Positions 34,735 to 43,177 of a stretch of DNA of 64,000 bases are shown piece by piece (the first letter of the stretch is position 1; every line of letters starts with the position of its first letter). Origin of the DNA: Pareuzebyella sediminis (GTDB lineage: Bacteria; Bacteroidota; Bacteroidia; Flavobacteriales; Flavobacteriaceae); contig NZ_VTZS01000003.1 of the NCBI RefSeq assembly GCF_008367235.1, forward strand, positions 744,001 through 808,000, given 5' to 3'. The notes under the pieces were generated by a model that worked only from the letters and a program-made list of their open reading frames with translations, made no database searches and was not told the DNA's origin. Both the position numbers and the translations under genes were made by a program.

Positions 34735-35709
34735 ATGCAGGCAATCGACAGCTACCGTACGACATTCAATTCTTATCTGGAAGACAAAATCAAGACTAGG
34801 GAACCCGAGAACTTATATGAACCCATTACCTATATTCTAAGTTTAGGAGGAAAGCGATTGCGGCCGGTACTTACCCTGTTGGCCGCTGAAATTTTTGGCG
34901 AAGATTATAAGAAGGCACTCGATGCGGCCTTGGCCATAGAGGTTTTTCATAATTTTTCTTTAGTGCATGACGACATTATGGATGCCGCACCTATAAGGAG
35001 GGGAAAGGTGACGGTACATGAGAAATGGGATGTAAATACGGGTATTCTTTCTGGCGATGCTATGCTGATCACTGCCTACCAATTGTTTGAGAATTATGAA
35101 TGTGAAACTTTCCGAAGCCTGGCCAAGCTATTTAGTACAACAGCATTGCAGGTATGTGAGGGACAACAATATGATATTGATTTCGAGGAGAGAGACCATG
35201 TAGGTTTGTCCGAATATCTTACAATGATTCAATATAAAACAGCCGTATTGGTAGGTGCGGCCCTAAAGATGGGTGCTACTATTGCCAAAGCCTCCGGGAA
35301 AGACCGGAACAATATTTATAATTTCGGTTTGAATCTGGGTATGGCCTTTCAGTTACAAGATGATTATCTCGATGCTTTTGGCGACCCAAAATCGTTCGGG
35401 AAACAGGTCGGGGGTGATATTATCGAAAATAAAAAAACCTTCCTCTATGTAAACGTTTGTGAATCAGGTTCCGCTCGTCATAAAAAAGAACTCTTAGACT
35501 TGTATTCCATTCAACCTAATGACCCATCAAAGAAAATAGAGACCATAAAGGAAATATTTATGGAAAGCGGAGCGGTTAAAAATATTAAAAAGGCTATCGA
35601 GAAGTATACTCATGAGGCCTTTGAAATTTTAGAGGGCATCACCATTGACGCCGACAAAAAGGAGATGCTGAAGAATTTTGGAGAGCGATTAATGAAACGA
35701 CAGGTATAA
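34735..35709 (+). CDS. Polyprenyl synthetase family protein
   Basis: This trans-polyprenyl diphosphate synthase of about 324 aa elongates allylic diphosphates with isopentenyl diphosphate. Its product feeds menaquinone or the undecaprenyl/solanesyl pool. It has GGKRLRP at the N-terminal side and both aspartate motifs: DDIMD (HDDIMDAAPIRRG) and DDYLD (FQLQDDYLDAFGD). The ATG at 34735 gives MQAIDSYRTTF, close to family starts; ATGs at 34705 and 34720 are alternatives. TATTTTTG at 34712-34719 is an exact -7 box, but the -33 is poor. Chain length cannot be read off with confidence. Confidence 0.94.
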   Translation: MQAIDSYRTTFNSYLEDKIKTREPENLYEPITYILSLGGKRLRPVLTLLAAEIFGEDYKKALDAALAIEVFHNFSLVHDDIMDAAPIRRGKVTVHEKWDVNTGILSGDAMLITAYQLFENYECETFRSLAKLFSTTALQVCEGQQYDIDFEERDHVGLSEYLTMIQYKTAVLVGAALKMGATIAKASGKDRNNIYNFGLNLGMAFQLQDDYLDAFGDPKSFGKQVGGDIIENKKTFLYVNVCESGSARHKKELLDLYSIQPNDPSKKIETIKEIFMESGAVKNIKKAIEKYTHEAFEILEGITIDADKKEMLKNFGERLMKRQV

Positions 35710-35765
35710 AAAAATCCAAAACCTTGTGCTATCTCCCTGTCTTTTATAAGAAATTAAAAAAACCT

Positions 35766-35785
35766 TTTAGACCCTTAAGTCTAAA
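35766..35785. terminator. Short hairpin between polyprenyl synthetase and RraA-family genes
   Basis: TTTAGAC (35766-35772) and GTCTAAA (35779-35785) pair perfectly around CCTTAA, between two convergent stops. On the minus strand a T-rich stretch follows four bases later. It is a weak bidirectional terminator candidate. Confidence 0.45.
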
Positions 35786-35803
35786 CATTTCCTGACTTTT
35801 TAA

Positions 35804-36730
35804 TTACCATGTGCGTTTGCTCAAAACGTTGTCCAATGTTTCTTTTGACATTTTGCCTAGCTCGGGATGTTCGCCCAACCACTTCAAAAATTCTTTTTTG
35901 ATTTCTTCTGTCCATTGACTGTCTATCTCACCGGTTGAATACTTCTTGGTTTTGACCATTTCGAAGCCAAAAAGGTCTTTAAGGGCAACAAATTCTGCAG
36001 TGGCTATTACCTGCTCGGCCAGATGCGCCGGAATGAAAAGCACACCTTCTCTTTTGGCCAGAACAAGGTCTCCGGGTAAAACCATGACCTGTCCGATACG
36101 TATGGGAGTGTTGAGGCCCATAAGCACTTCCTCCTCTAGGAAAGAGGGATGAAAGTCACGTACAAAGGCATTAAAACCTTCAATTTTACTTATGCTTTCT
36201 AAGTCTCTTGAGCTCCCGTTAAAAACGACTCCATTACCCGATTTACTATAAATAGAAGTGGCTAAAGTGGCTCCCATAAGGGTGCCTGCATCAATTTTAC
36301 CGAAACTATCAGCCACATACACATCTCCTTTGGTGAGAACTTCTATGGGCCATGAATTCGTGTTTCCTTTTCTTCCTCTGGTATTGACACCCCGTTCTTT
36401 TATATTTTTCTCCACATCGGGGCGGCTAGGCATAAAAACGGCGGTTAAAGCGCGGCCTACTACCGGTACGTCATCGTGGACCATTTTCCAGTTGCCCTCA
36501 AATTGATTGGTATAGCCTTCGTTTTCTAGAACAGTCCAAGCGTCATCGATCCCGATTTTTTCTGCTCTTTTCAGAAGGTCATCCGGAATTTTCGGACGTC
36601 CGTCTTCGAAACGTTCGCCTTTCCAACTAGACGTTAGAAAGATGAGTTCTTCTTTTGGGATCGTTTGGCCGAAAATATTCGAGATCAGTGAAATCGAAAA
36701 GAGGAATAAAAGGGGGGTCTTAAATTTCAT
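35804..36730 (-). CDS. RraA-family aldolase-like protein, exported
   Basis: This 308-aa protein has a Sec signal peptide (ending IFGQ near residue 22) and an RraA-type fold. Most relatives of this kind are 4-hydroxy-4-methyl-2-oxoglutarate or related class II pyruvate aldolases; the RNase-E inhibitor is a minority member. Family motifs include VGRALTAVFMPSRPD, DVYVADSFGKIDAGTLMGATLATSI, GVVFNGSSRDLESI, MVLPGDLVLAKREGV and IPAHLAEQV. The asymmetric C-terminal extension (residues about 240-308) is Lys- and Glu-rich. It is the last gene of a six-gene operon of exported enzymes, and export is unusual for RraA. I infer retro-aldol cleavage of a 2-keto-3-deoxy acid in the periplasm. Confidence 0.85.
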   Translation of the reverse strand: MKFKTPLLFLFSISLISNIFGQTIPKEELIFLTSSWKGERFEDGRPKIPDDLLKRAEKIGIDDAWTVLENEGYTNQFEGNWKMVHDDVPVVGRALTAVFMPSRPDVEKNIKERGVNTRGRKGNTNSWPIEVLTKGDVYVADSFGKIDAGTLMGATLATSIYSKSGNGVVFNGSSRDLESISKIEGFNAFVRDFHPSFLEEEVLMGLNTPIRIGQVMVLPGDLVLAKREGVLFIPAHLAEQVIATAEFVALKDLFGFEMVKTKKYSTGEIDSQWTEEIKKEFLKWLGEHPELGKMSKETLDNVLSKRTW

Positions 36731-36889
36731 TGGAGTATAAAGGTTTAAAAAAACAAGATTGTGTACTTTGAACTCATAAAGTTATTTAATTGAAGTCAAT
36801 CGCAAAGTGTTTTGAGCGGAATAGCATCCCTTTTCAATATTTTTTTAAAATATGTAGGCAATTAATTCCGTCGTTCATACAAAACCTTT

Positions 36890-36910
36890 GAGATGTTATA
36901 TAACTATCTC
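36890..36910. repeat. Palindromic hairpin between PLP-enzyme and RraA genes
   Basis: GAGAT, the perfect palindrome GTTATATAAC (36895-36904), one T and ATCTC form a near-symmetric 21-bp element 38 bp after the PLP-enzyme stop. The 217-bp gap may carry a processing site or a separate RraA promoter. No TAnnTTTG box was found there, and no gene lies in it. Confidence 0.4.
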
Positions 36911-36947
36911 GGCTAGGATAAAAGGCATGGGGCGAGAGGCTTTGGCC

Positions 36948-38183
36948 TTACTCTTTCGTTGCTTGTTTCAAAATCTCATACAGTCTTTCAGCTACAATGG
37001 AAACCTGTTCAGACTTCAACAATACGACCCCAATGACCAACATTTGGGATTCTCCATCTCTTCTAAGCCCCGATACAATGCTCGGAGTTCCATTTTTGAG
37101 TGTTTCATAGACTTCTCTAGGCGTGGTCTTGACTATATTTTGGTCCCAGCTAAGAAGCATACTGGGGAACGCATTGGCCGGCCCCGGATGAATATGTGTT
37201 TTACCTTTTACACTAGAAAGGGATTCGACCCGTGATTTTATGTATTCGATACGGTCAAGCCATTCTTGCCACTCAGCTTCATGGTCTGTTTCGAGATATT
37301 CTTTTAAAGCAACGTACATGCCGAACATTTCTTCTTTGTTTACTTTCATCGGCCGGCCGATAGGAGCTTCGTGCGGACTATGGTTCAACTTGGCAGCTTC
37401 GATCAAATCTTTCTTGCCGAACAACAAACCTGCGCTCTGTGGCCCCCTGATCATTTTACCTCCAGAAAACGTAACAAGATCAAAACCCATTTTTTGAAAT
37501 TTAAAGAGATTTTCTACTGGAGGAACATCGGCAGCGGCATCGATAAAAGAAGGAATGTTATTCCGTTTGGAAATTGCCACAAATTCTTCATGAGAAATGC
37601 TTGATGACCCCGCCGCATTGAAAAATAATGTCATGACCGTGTTGTTGTTCATCGCCTGCTGCATTTCGTCCGGGCCTTCAACTTCTACTATGACCGCCCC
37701 TGTAGTGGTTATGGCTTGATCAAAAACATATCTATGGCTCTTTTGCATAATTACTTCTGGGCGAGGGCCGGGAAGATTGGGCAACAATTTTCGTTTTTTC
37801 TCATCCATACCTGTAATGGCGGCCGCGGTGCCCAATACCATGGCGCAGGCCGCACCTGAAGTTACCATTGCGGCCTCGCAGTGCAACATTTCTGCCATTT
37901 TTGCACCTATTTTATCTTGCAGCTCATACATGTTGGCAAAATCATGGGCCGTAGAATTTATGGCCTCCAATACCTCCGGCTTCATCAAAGAACCTGATAA
38001 AAAGGTCATGGTGACATTGGCATTGATTACGGGAGTAACCCCAAGTTCCTTAAAGAGGTCGCTTGAGGGTTTCTTTTTTGGGGCGGTGTTCATCGTATTG
38101 GCCGATAAAACACCAGTACCTATCAGACCACCGACAATGGGAAGGGCAGAAAGGTTTTTCAATAATTTTCTTCTTGTAATCAT
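36948..38183 (-). CDS. SelA-like PLP-dependent enzyme (aminotransferase class V fold), Tat-exported
   Basis: This 411-aa fold-type I PLP enzyme is related to SelA and to D-glucosaminate-6-phosphate ammonia-lyase (DgaE) of enterobacteria. The Schiff-base lysine is K243 in TFSGGKMIRGPQSAG and the pyridine-N aspartate is D215 in FIDAAAD. The N-terminus, MITRRKLLKNLSAL, is a twin-arginine signal with a hydrophobic core, which suits export of a folded, cofactor-loaded protein. Such enzymes eliminate ammonia from 2-amino-3-hydroxy acids. RidA follows with a 6-bp gap on the upstream side, and RraA lies downstream. I infer a periplasmic ammonia-lyase acting on an amino aldonic acid, but the substrate is not proven. 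Confidence 0.88.
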   Translation of the reverse strand: MITRRKLLKNLSALPIVGGLIGTGVLSANTMNTAPKKKPSSDLFKELGVTPVINANVTMTFLSGSLMKPEVLEAINSTAHDFANMYELQDKIGAKMAEMLHCEAAMVTSGAACAMVLGTAAAITGMDEKKRKLLPNLPGPRPEVIMQKSHRYVFDQAITTTGAVIVEVEGPDEMQQAMNNNTVMTLFFNAAGSSSISHEEFVAISKRNNIPSFIDAAADVPPVENLFKFQKMGFDLVTFSGGKMIRGPQSAGLLFGKKDLIEAAKLNHSPHEAPIGRPMKVNKEEMFGMYVALKEYLETDHEAEWQEWLDRIEYIKSRVESLSSVKGKTHIHPGPANAFPSMLLSWDQNIVKTTPREVYETLKNGTPSIVSGLRRDGESQMLVIGVVLLKSEQVSIVAERLYEILKQATKE

Positions 38184-38189
38184 AGTATA

Positions 38190-38672
38190 TTAATCTAAGG
38201 CTGCAATGCAGTCCATTTCAACTAAAGAGTTTCCTGGGACGCCTCCATAGGTGGCAACGGTAGTTCTTACGGGCGGATTTTTCCCAAAGCGCCCTCTAAA
38301 TACCTCGTTCATACCCTTATAATCGGCTAAGTCGGCTAAATATACATTCACCTTTAGCACCTTTTCCATAGAGGAGCCGTTTCTCTTGAGTTCTTTCTCC
38401 AATTCCTGCAGCACGATTTCAGTATGTGCTTTGATTTCAAAAGGTTCAACATGCGCTCCTTTGCCGGCAATATACAAGGTGTTTCCGTGTTTTACTGCCC
38501 CTGAAAAGAGAGGAATGTCTTGGTCTGTTTCAATCTTGCCCACTACTTCTTTTTTAGGGTTACTATTCGCTGACATGGCATTTGCAGCTGTGCCAACTCC
38601 AAATAGGGCCGCTAATCCCATCCCTAGTTTTTTAAAAGACCCTCTTCTAGTGGTTTTGTTTTCCAATTGCAT
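38190..38672 (-). CDS. RidA family enamine/imine deaminase with Tat signal
   Basis: This 160-aa RidA (YjgF/YER057c/UK114) protein has the catalytic arginine R136 (PPVRTTVA) and E152 (LVEMDCIA). RidA proteins hydrolyse the enamine or imine released by PLP enzymes to a keto acid and ammonia. The N-terminal TTRRGSFKKLGMGLAALFG is a twin-arginine signal. RidA is normally cytosolic, so export is notable. It lies 6 bp upstream of the SelA-like PLP gene in the same operon, which matches the chemistry and suggests that RidA clears the intermediate of that enzyme. The family assignment is firm; the location is inferred from the signal. Confidence 0.9.
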   Translation of the reverse strand: MQLENKTTRRGSFKKLGMGLAALFGVGTAANAMSANSNPKKEVVGKIETDQDIPLFSGAVKHGNTLYIAGKGAHVEPFEIKAHTEIVLQELEKELKRNGSSMEKVLKVNVYLADLADYKGMNEVFRGRFGKNPPVRTTVATYGGVPGNSLVEMDCIAALD

Positions 38673-38810
38673 AATTATTATTTAGATATTAATTTTTTTC
38701 ATGTACGGTATTTTCCGAAAAGACTATAAGGGAAAGCCCTGTTTTCGCAGCAGTATTTTAGATCGTTGTTTTGAGGTAGCTAGTTTTAGCATCTTTATGA
38801 AAATACCCCC

Positions 38811-40055
38811 TTAATTCCATTTTTTACTGGCGAGACCATTTAAATCATAAACTACCTTTCCGTCTTTGATGGTAACTTCGCATTCGATCTTTTGATTTCC
38901 TTCCATTTTCAATCCTTTGGTATCTATGAATCCGAAGTCTCCCTTGCTGACTTTAAGAATGGCGATATCGGCAATCGAACCGATCTCCAAATGTCCTAGC
39001 TCTGTTCTTTTGATATATTGCGCAGGACTCCAAGTGGTACTCTCAATGACTTCGGTCAAGGGCATGTTCAAGTTCAAGAATTTTGACATAATGTTCAGGA
39101 GGTCTTTCATACCCCCGTTCATGCTGCCGATATGCAAATCGGTACTTATCGAATTTGGTTTAAAACCTTGTTTCATAGCCGGTACAGCTTGTTCAAAGGC
39201 AAAGCTACCTCCCCCGTGGCCTACATCAAAGATGATACCTTTCTTTTGAGCCTCGAACACAAAGGGTTCTACCTTACCATTACTATCGACTACTTTTCCC
39301 CTGCTATTTAATGAAGCATAGGTGTGGGTAAAAATATCACCGGTTCTTAGTTTCTCCAAGAATAGTGTTTCTAGGGAGAGTATAGGGTCGCTACCTCCAA
39401 AATCGATCATTACCGGTACGTTTGCCTTGGTTCCGGCTTCTACCGCCCGCTCTAGGGGTTCCCATTCATGACCCACATAATGGGCCAACTTGACTCCTAC
39501 TATTTCGGAATGCCCTTTTACCATCTTGGCCGTTATGTCAGGGTCCATGTCGGTAACATTTTGTTCGATAACACCACCTTTCATCCCAGATCCAACAATA
39601 TTCAAAAAAGCTAGAACCCTGGTTTTTGAGTTGTTTATAGTCTGTTTTTTGAACGTGTTGAAATTTCTCCAACCTGAGCTTCCAGCATCTACAATGGTAG
39701 TAACCCCACTTCGAAACGTAAAATTATCCGGCGCAACGCTACTCATTCCTCCACTGTACATACCATCCTCCTCTGTGCCAAAGAAAACGTGACCGTGAAG
39801 ATCTATTAGGCCCGGAGTGACTAACAGACCGTCGGCATCTATATGGGTTTTAGCATTTTTAACGGGAATATTAGCCGCAATTGCGGCTATTTTGCCATTG
39901 GAGACAGCCAGATCCATTTTTTTGTTGGTGCCGCTTTTCGCATCGATTAAAGTTCCGTTCTTTATGACCATGTCATATTGTTGCCCCACTAGTGATAGGG
40001 AACAGCAAAGTATAGAGAAAGTGAGAATAAGGTAGTTGAGCTTTTTTAGTATCAT
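38811..40055 (-). CDS. Amidohydrolase/deacetylase family metallohydrolase (COG3964, EF_0837-like), exported
   Basis: This 414-aa amidohydrolase has a signal peptide (cut near residue 24) and a complete binuclear metal site: H87-x-H89 (DLHGHV), K189 (VGVKLAHY), H244 (FTHTY), H280 (DVGHGGG) and D306 (STDLH). This dihydroorotase-like COG3964 group is called deacetylase. Characterised members hydrolyse acetylated alpha-hydroxy acids, and EF_0837 homologues sit beside SelA-like and aldolase genes. Here the same pairing occurs with the PLP enzyme, RidA and RraA. I infer removal of an acyl group from an N-acetyl amino acid or amino aldonic acid in the periplasm. The SMP-30 gene is 18 bp upstream. 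Confidence 0.9.
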   Translation of the reverse strand: MILKKLNYLILTFSILCCSLSLVGQQYDMVIKNGTLIDAKSGTNKKMDLAVSNGKIAAIAANIPVKNAKTHIDADGLLVTPGLIDLHGHVFFGTEEDGMYSGGMSSVAPDNFTFRSGVTTIVDAGSSGWRNFNTFKKQTINNSKTRVLAFLNIVGSGMKGGVIEQNVTDMDPDITAKMVKGHSEIVGVKLAHYVGHEWEPLERAVEAGTKANVPVMIDFGGSDPILSLETLFLEKLRTGDIFTHTYASLNSRGKVVDSNGKVEPFVFEAQKKGIIFDVGHGGGSFAFEQAVPAMKQGFKPNSISTDLHIGSMNGGMKDLLNIMSKFLNLNMPLTEVIESTTWSPAQYIKRTELGHLEIGSIADIAILKVSKGDFGFIDTKGLKMEGNQKIECEVTIKDGKVVYDLNGLASKKWN

Positions 40056-40073
40056 CTTTTTAATGGTATGGGT

Positions 40074-41075
40074 TCAATGTTTTGTTTGCATCCGGTAGGC
40101 CCTTCCGGGGCTTTCGATCTGAAAAGTTTCAATATTTCCGTTGTCCTGGAGAGTGACAAAGGCTTTTGTTCCATTTTGGCCACCAAAAGCTATATTGGAG
40201 GGAGTTTTTCCCTTCAGTCGAATTTCTTCCAAGATTTTGCCTTCTGGCGATACTTTGACCACGGTACCTTTTCCATGACGTGTAATATATAAATTCCCCG
40301 CTATATCCGTGCGCATGCCGTCCATCCCAAAATCGTCGAATGTCAACAATAATCTCTTGTTGCTCACTTCACCCGAGGGGGAAAGGTCATAGGCCCAGAC
40401 ATTTCTTTGCACAGATTCGTTTACATATAATGTGCTATTGTCCGGACTCACCTCAATACCGTTGGTCGTTCCCATGCCTTCCTCTAAAAGTGTCGCTTCG
40501 CCATTGACATCGATTCTCCATATCTGGCCTTTTGAATTTTTCCAATCGGGATCACTTGCAAAAAGAATATCGTTATTCATTATCGCTATGTCATTGGGTT
40601 GGTTCATGGCCTCATGGTGTGCATAGACACTAATTTCCTTGGTCTTCATATCGATCCTCAATATATTGTGTTTTGTATAATCGGCAACGAGCATTTCACC
40701 TTTGCTATTGAAGCGAATCCCGTTTCCTACACTTCCTTCGGGGAGGCTTATAAATAATGATGCTTTACCCATCGAGTCGACCTGTCCTATAGTGCCTTTC
40801 CTTTCAAAATTTACGGCATATAAAATACCTTCGCGATCTACGGCCGGGCCTTCGATGCCGGATGGAAAGCCTAAAGGTTCAGTGAAATCCTTACTTTGGT
40901 ATAAGATGGTATTGGCCTTTGTACCGCTTTCTTTTGACACCACCTTTGAGTTTTTTTCTTTACAGCCCATAACAAATAGAAGCAGGACCATCAGACCGGA
41001 TTGATAAAAGTAATTTAAACTATATTTCAAATTATTTGTTTTAAAACAATATCGGTGCAAGTTCATTTTTTTCAT
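40074..41075 (-). CDS. SMP-30/gluconolactonase/LRE family lipoprotein
   Basis: This 333-aa six-bladed beta-propeller lipoprotein has C38 in the lipobox LLLFVMGCKE. The metal site is visible as E75 (GIEGP), N161 (QPND), N205 (TTNGIEVSPD) and D252 (MDGMRTD), the set that holds calcium or zinc in gluconolactonases. These enzymes open sugar lactones to aldonic acids. It sits between a PQQ sugar dehydrogenase gene (32 bp upstream) and the amidohydrolase gene, a sensible place for lactone hydrolysis. The N-terminus before the signal core is long; the ATG at 41064-41066 is an alternative start. Confidence 0.9.
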   Translation of the reverse strand: MKKMNLHRYCFKTNNLKYSLNYFYQSGLMVLLLFVMGCKEKNSKVVSKESGTKANTILYQSKDFTEPLGFPSGIEGPAVDREGILYAVNFERKGTIGQVDSMGKASLFISLPEGSVGNGIRFNSKGEMLVADYTKHNILRIDMKTKEISVYAHHEAMNQPNDIAIMNNDILFASDPDWKNSKGQIWRIDVNGEATLLEEGMGTTNGIEVSPDNSTLYVNESVQRNVWAYDLSPSGEVSNKRLLLTFDDFGMDGMRTDIAGNLYITRHGKGTVVKVSPEGKILEEIRLKGKTPSNIAFGGQNGTKAFVTLQDNGNIETFQIESPGRAYRMQTKH

Positions 41076-41107
41076 TTTCGAAAGATAGTCCCTTTTCTTC
41101 TTGTTCC

Positions 41108-42994
41108 TTAATTTGCAGCCGATGTGTTTTGTTTCCGAACTTTCTCCACTTCTTGTGGAGTAATTTTTGCTGCGTTGTTGCCAAAATTTTGGCGTATGTA
41201 CGTTAAGACTTCCGCAATTTCATCATCACTCAACATATTTAGTTTCGGCATTGCATTATTGTATGATTTTCCTTTAACGATTATCTCCCCTCTCAGCCCT
41301 TGAAGCACAACATTGATCAACCTTTCTTTATCACCGAGTACCCATTCAGAATCATTTAAAGGAGGGAAGCGGTCATTTCCAAGGCCATCCCTTTGATGAC
41401 AGACTGAACAAAATGTATTGAAAAGCTTTCCACCCTCGCCCATCTTAGCTTCATCCATAGGGTTGGTTAAATCTCTGATTAAAAGGTCTTTATATTCATC
41501 AGGGGTTTTGATATTGGGAGCGGTTTGCTTTCTTTTTGCCATGCCTGCAAGATCAGAACTGTCGAATTTAGCTTTGTCGCCCTTGAACATAATTCTCCAA
41601 ATTTTACCCTTTTCTGAATCGGAAACATATAATGATCCTTCCGGACCTACTGCCAGCCCCATTGGCCTGTAGGCTGCATCACTGGTATTGACTATCGTAT
41701 CACGACCAGCAAAACCATCGGCAAAAACTTCCCACGGCCCTGTAGGCATTCCGTTTTTCATAGGAACAAAACCTACGAAATAGCCCGACTGCGGATAGGG
41801 CGAACTACTGGTAGAACCATGAAAGGCTATAAAGGCCCCGTTCTTGTATCTTTCGGGAAATTGATCACCATCGTAGAAAAATAAGTCATTCGGTGCAAAG
41901 TGCCCCGGGAATCCTACAACAGGGGTTGTAAGCTGATCAATATCCCCTTGTTTTGAACCGTCACCTCCATATTCAGGATTGAGATAGTACCCTTTCTTAA
42001 TTTGGTCATAGTAATGATAAGGCCATCCCGCATCATCTCCCTCCTTTAATCTTAAGAAAACTTCTGAGGGTAAAACAGCCCCTTCCCAAGCAGAAAATTC
42101 CCTAGGCCAAGTATTATGAAGGTAGTCGCGACCATGAACAACGGCGTATAAATTGTCATCTTCTGTATTCCATTGCAGTCCCACAACACTTCTGAGGCCA
42201 GTTGCGAACTTTTTACCGTCTTTTTGAAACTGTCCTGTTTTATTAGCATCAAATTTCCATATTCCCGCACGATGTTCCAATATGGGGCAGGGATAAATGC
42301 CTGGAGACATTGGGGATCGATCATCTTCTTGGCAGGCATCCGAAGGTGCTCCGAAAACAGTGTACATGTGCCCTTCCTTATCGAATGCCAAAGGTTTTGT
42401 AGAATGCTGCCCAGGCCGACGTTCCGTTTCGGAAAGAATTAGCTCCAGAGGTGTGTCGGGTAACAGATCATTAGTAAGCTTTTGGCGATAAATGCGGGTT
42501 ACAGAACTAAAATAGAGATAGCCGTTATGGATTTTCATTTCCGTTCCATAGCTACTTCTATCTTGATAATCGTCGAAAGTCTTAATAATATCTGCTTTTC
42601 CATCGTTGTTTGTATCCCTGAGCGCTGCATTCCCGCCTAAGGAATCAGGGAATCTAAGCTTCACATAGATGTCCCCATTGCTGTTTACCGTAAGATGTCT
42701 GGCTCTTCCTTTCAGGCTGTCTACTACGACTACCGCTTCAAAACCGTTCGGCAAATACAGGCCGCCGTTATCCTTGTCCCCAGCCGGCAAACCTTGATCG
42801 GGGCTGCATTGCCATATAAGACAAAGGGAACCAACGACTATAAGGGAATTACAAAACCCTCTTATTGAAAACAAAGAGTTTCTGATCGACAGGTTATACG
42901 GTATAAAAAATGAACTCATATTTGAAAAGAAGTCCAGTGTATTGAAATTCTTGGTTGAAAATCGGCTGAGACATGAACGCGAACTGATTCGCAT
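41108..42994 (-). CDS. PQQ-dependent sugar dehydrogenase fused to cytochrome c, lipoprotein
   Basis: This protein of about 628 aa has a lipobox Cys (LIWQCSPD), a soluble glucose-dehydrogenase-type PQQ propeller, and a C-terminal monohaem cytochrome c with CSVCH (C529, H533) and a Met ligand near 582. The propeller shows HSTKPLAFDKEGHMYTVFGA with a candidate catalytic His, GLRSVVGLQWN, DAGWPYH and RPMGLAVGPEGSLYVSD. It should oxidise a sugar to its lactone and pass electrons to its own haem. It heads the six-gene operon. The ATG at 42917-42919 would shorten the pre-signal region and may be the true start. The sugar cannot be read from sequence. Confidence 0.9.
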   Translation of the reverse strand: MRISSRSCLSRFSTKNFNTLDFFSNMSSFFIPYNLSIRNSLFSIRGFCNSLIVVGSLCLIWQCSPDQGLPAGDKDNGGLYLPNGFEAVVVVDSLKGRARHLTVNSNGDIYVKLRFPDSLGGNAALRDTNNDGKADIIKTFDDYQDRSSYGTEMKIHNGYLYFSSVTRIYRQKLTNDLLPDTPLELILSETERRPGQHSTKPLAFDKEGHMYTVFGAPSDACQEDDRSPMSPGIYPCPILEHRAGIWKFDANKTGQFQKDGKKFATGLRSVVGLQWNTEDDNLYAVVHGRDYLHNTWPREFSAWEGAVLPSEVFLRLKEGDDAGWPYHYYDQIKKGYYLNPEYGGDGSKQGDIDQLTTPVVGFPGHFAPNDLFFYDGDQFPERYKNGAFIAFHGSTSSSPYPQSGYFVGFVPMKNGMPTGPWEVFADGFAGRDTIVNTSDAAYRPMGLAVGPEGSLYVSDSEKGKIWRIMFKGDKAKFDSSDLAGMAKRKQTAPNIKTPDEYKDLLIRDLTNPMDEAKMGEGGKLFNTFCSVCHQRDGLGNDRFPPLNDSEWVLGDKERLINVVLQGLRGEIIVKGKSYNNAMPKLNMLSDDEIAEVLTYIRQNFGNNAAKITPQEVEKVRKQNTSAAN

Positions 42995-43177
42995 CTTCTA
43001 AAAATAAGGGATTTAGACAACCTTTGCTTGCTTTTTATCTTAAATGCATCATTTTGGGAATGAACTGCGCTTTGAAATCGATATTCGTCTTTAGTGTGTA
43101 AATCAAAAGCCTTTCATTTTAAATATTTGGGAATAAACTTATATTTCCAGTTTTCAATCTAACTTAAGGGAAGTAAG

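Noticed and set aside
35804-36730. RNase E inhibitor RraA or demethylmenaquinone methyltransferase
   Set aside because: The protein has an export signal and lies among sugar-acid enzymes; methyltransferase labels in this family are known misannotations and RNase E control would need a cytosolic protein.
36948-38183. True selenocysteine synthase SelA
   Set aside because: It is exported by a Tat signal and is not next to selB, selD or a selenocysteine tRNA; the similarity is to the SelA-like ammonia-lyase group.
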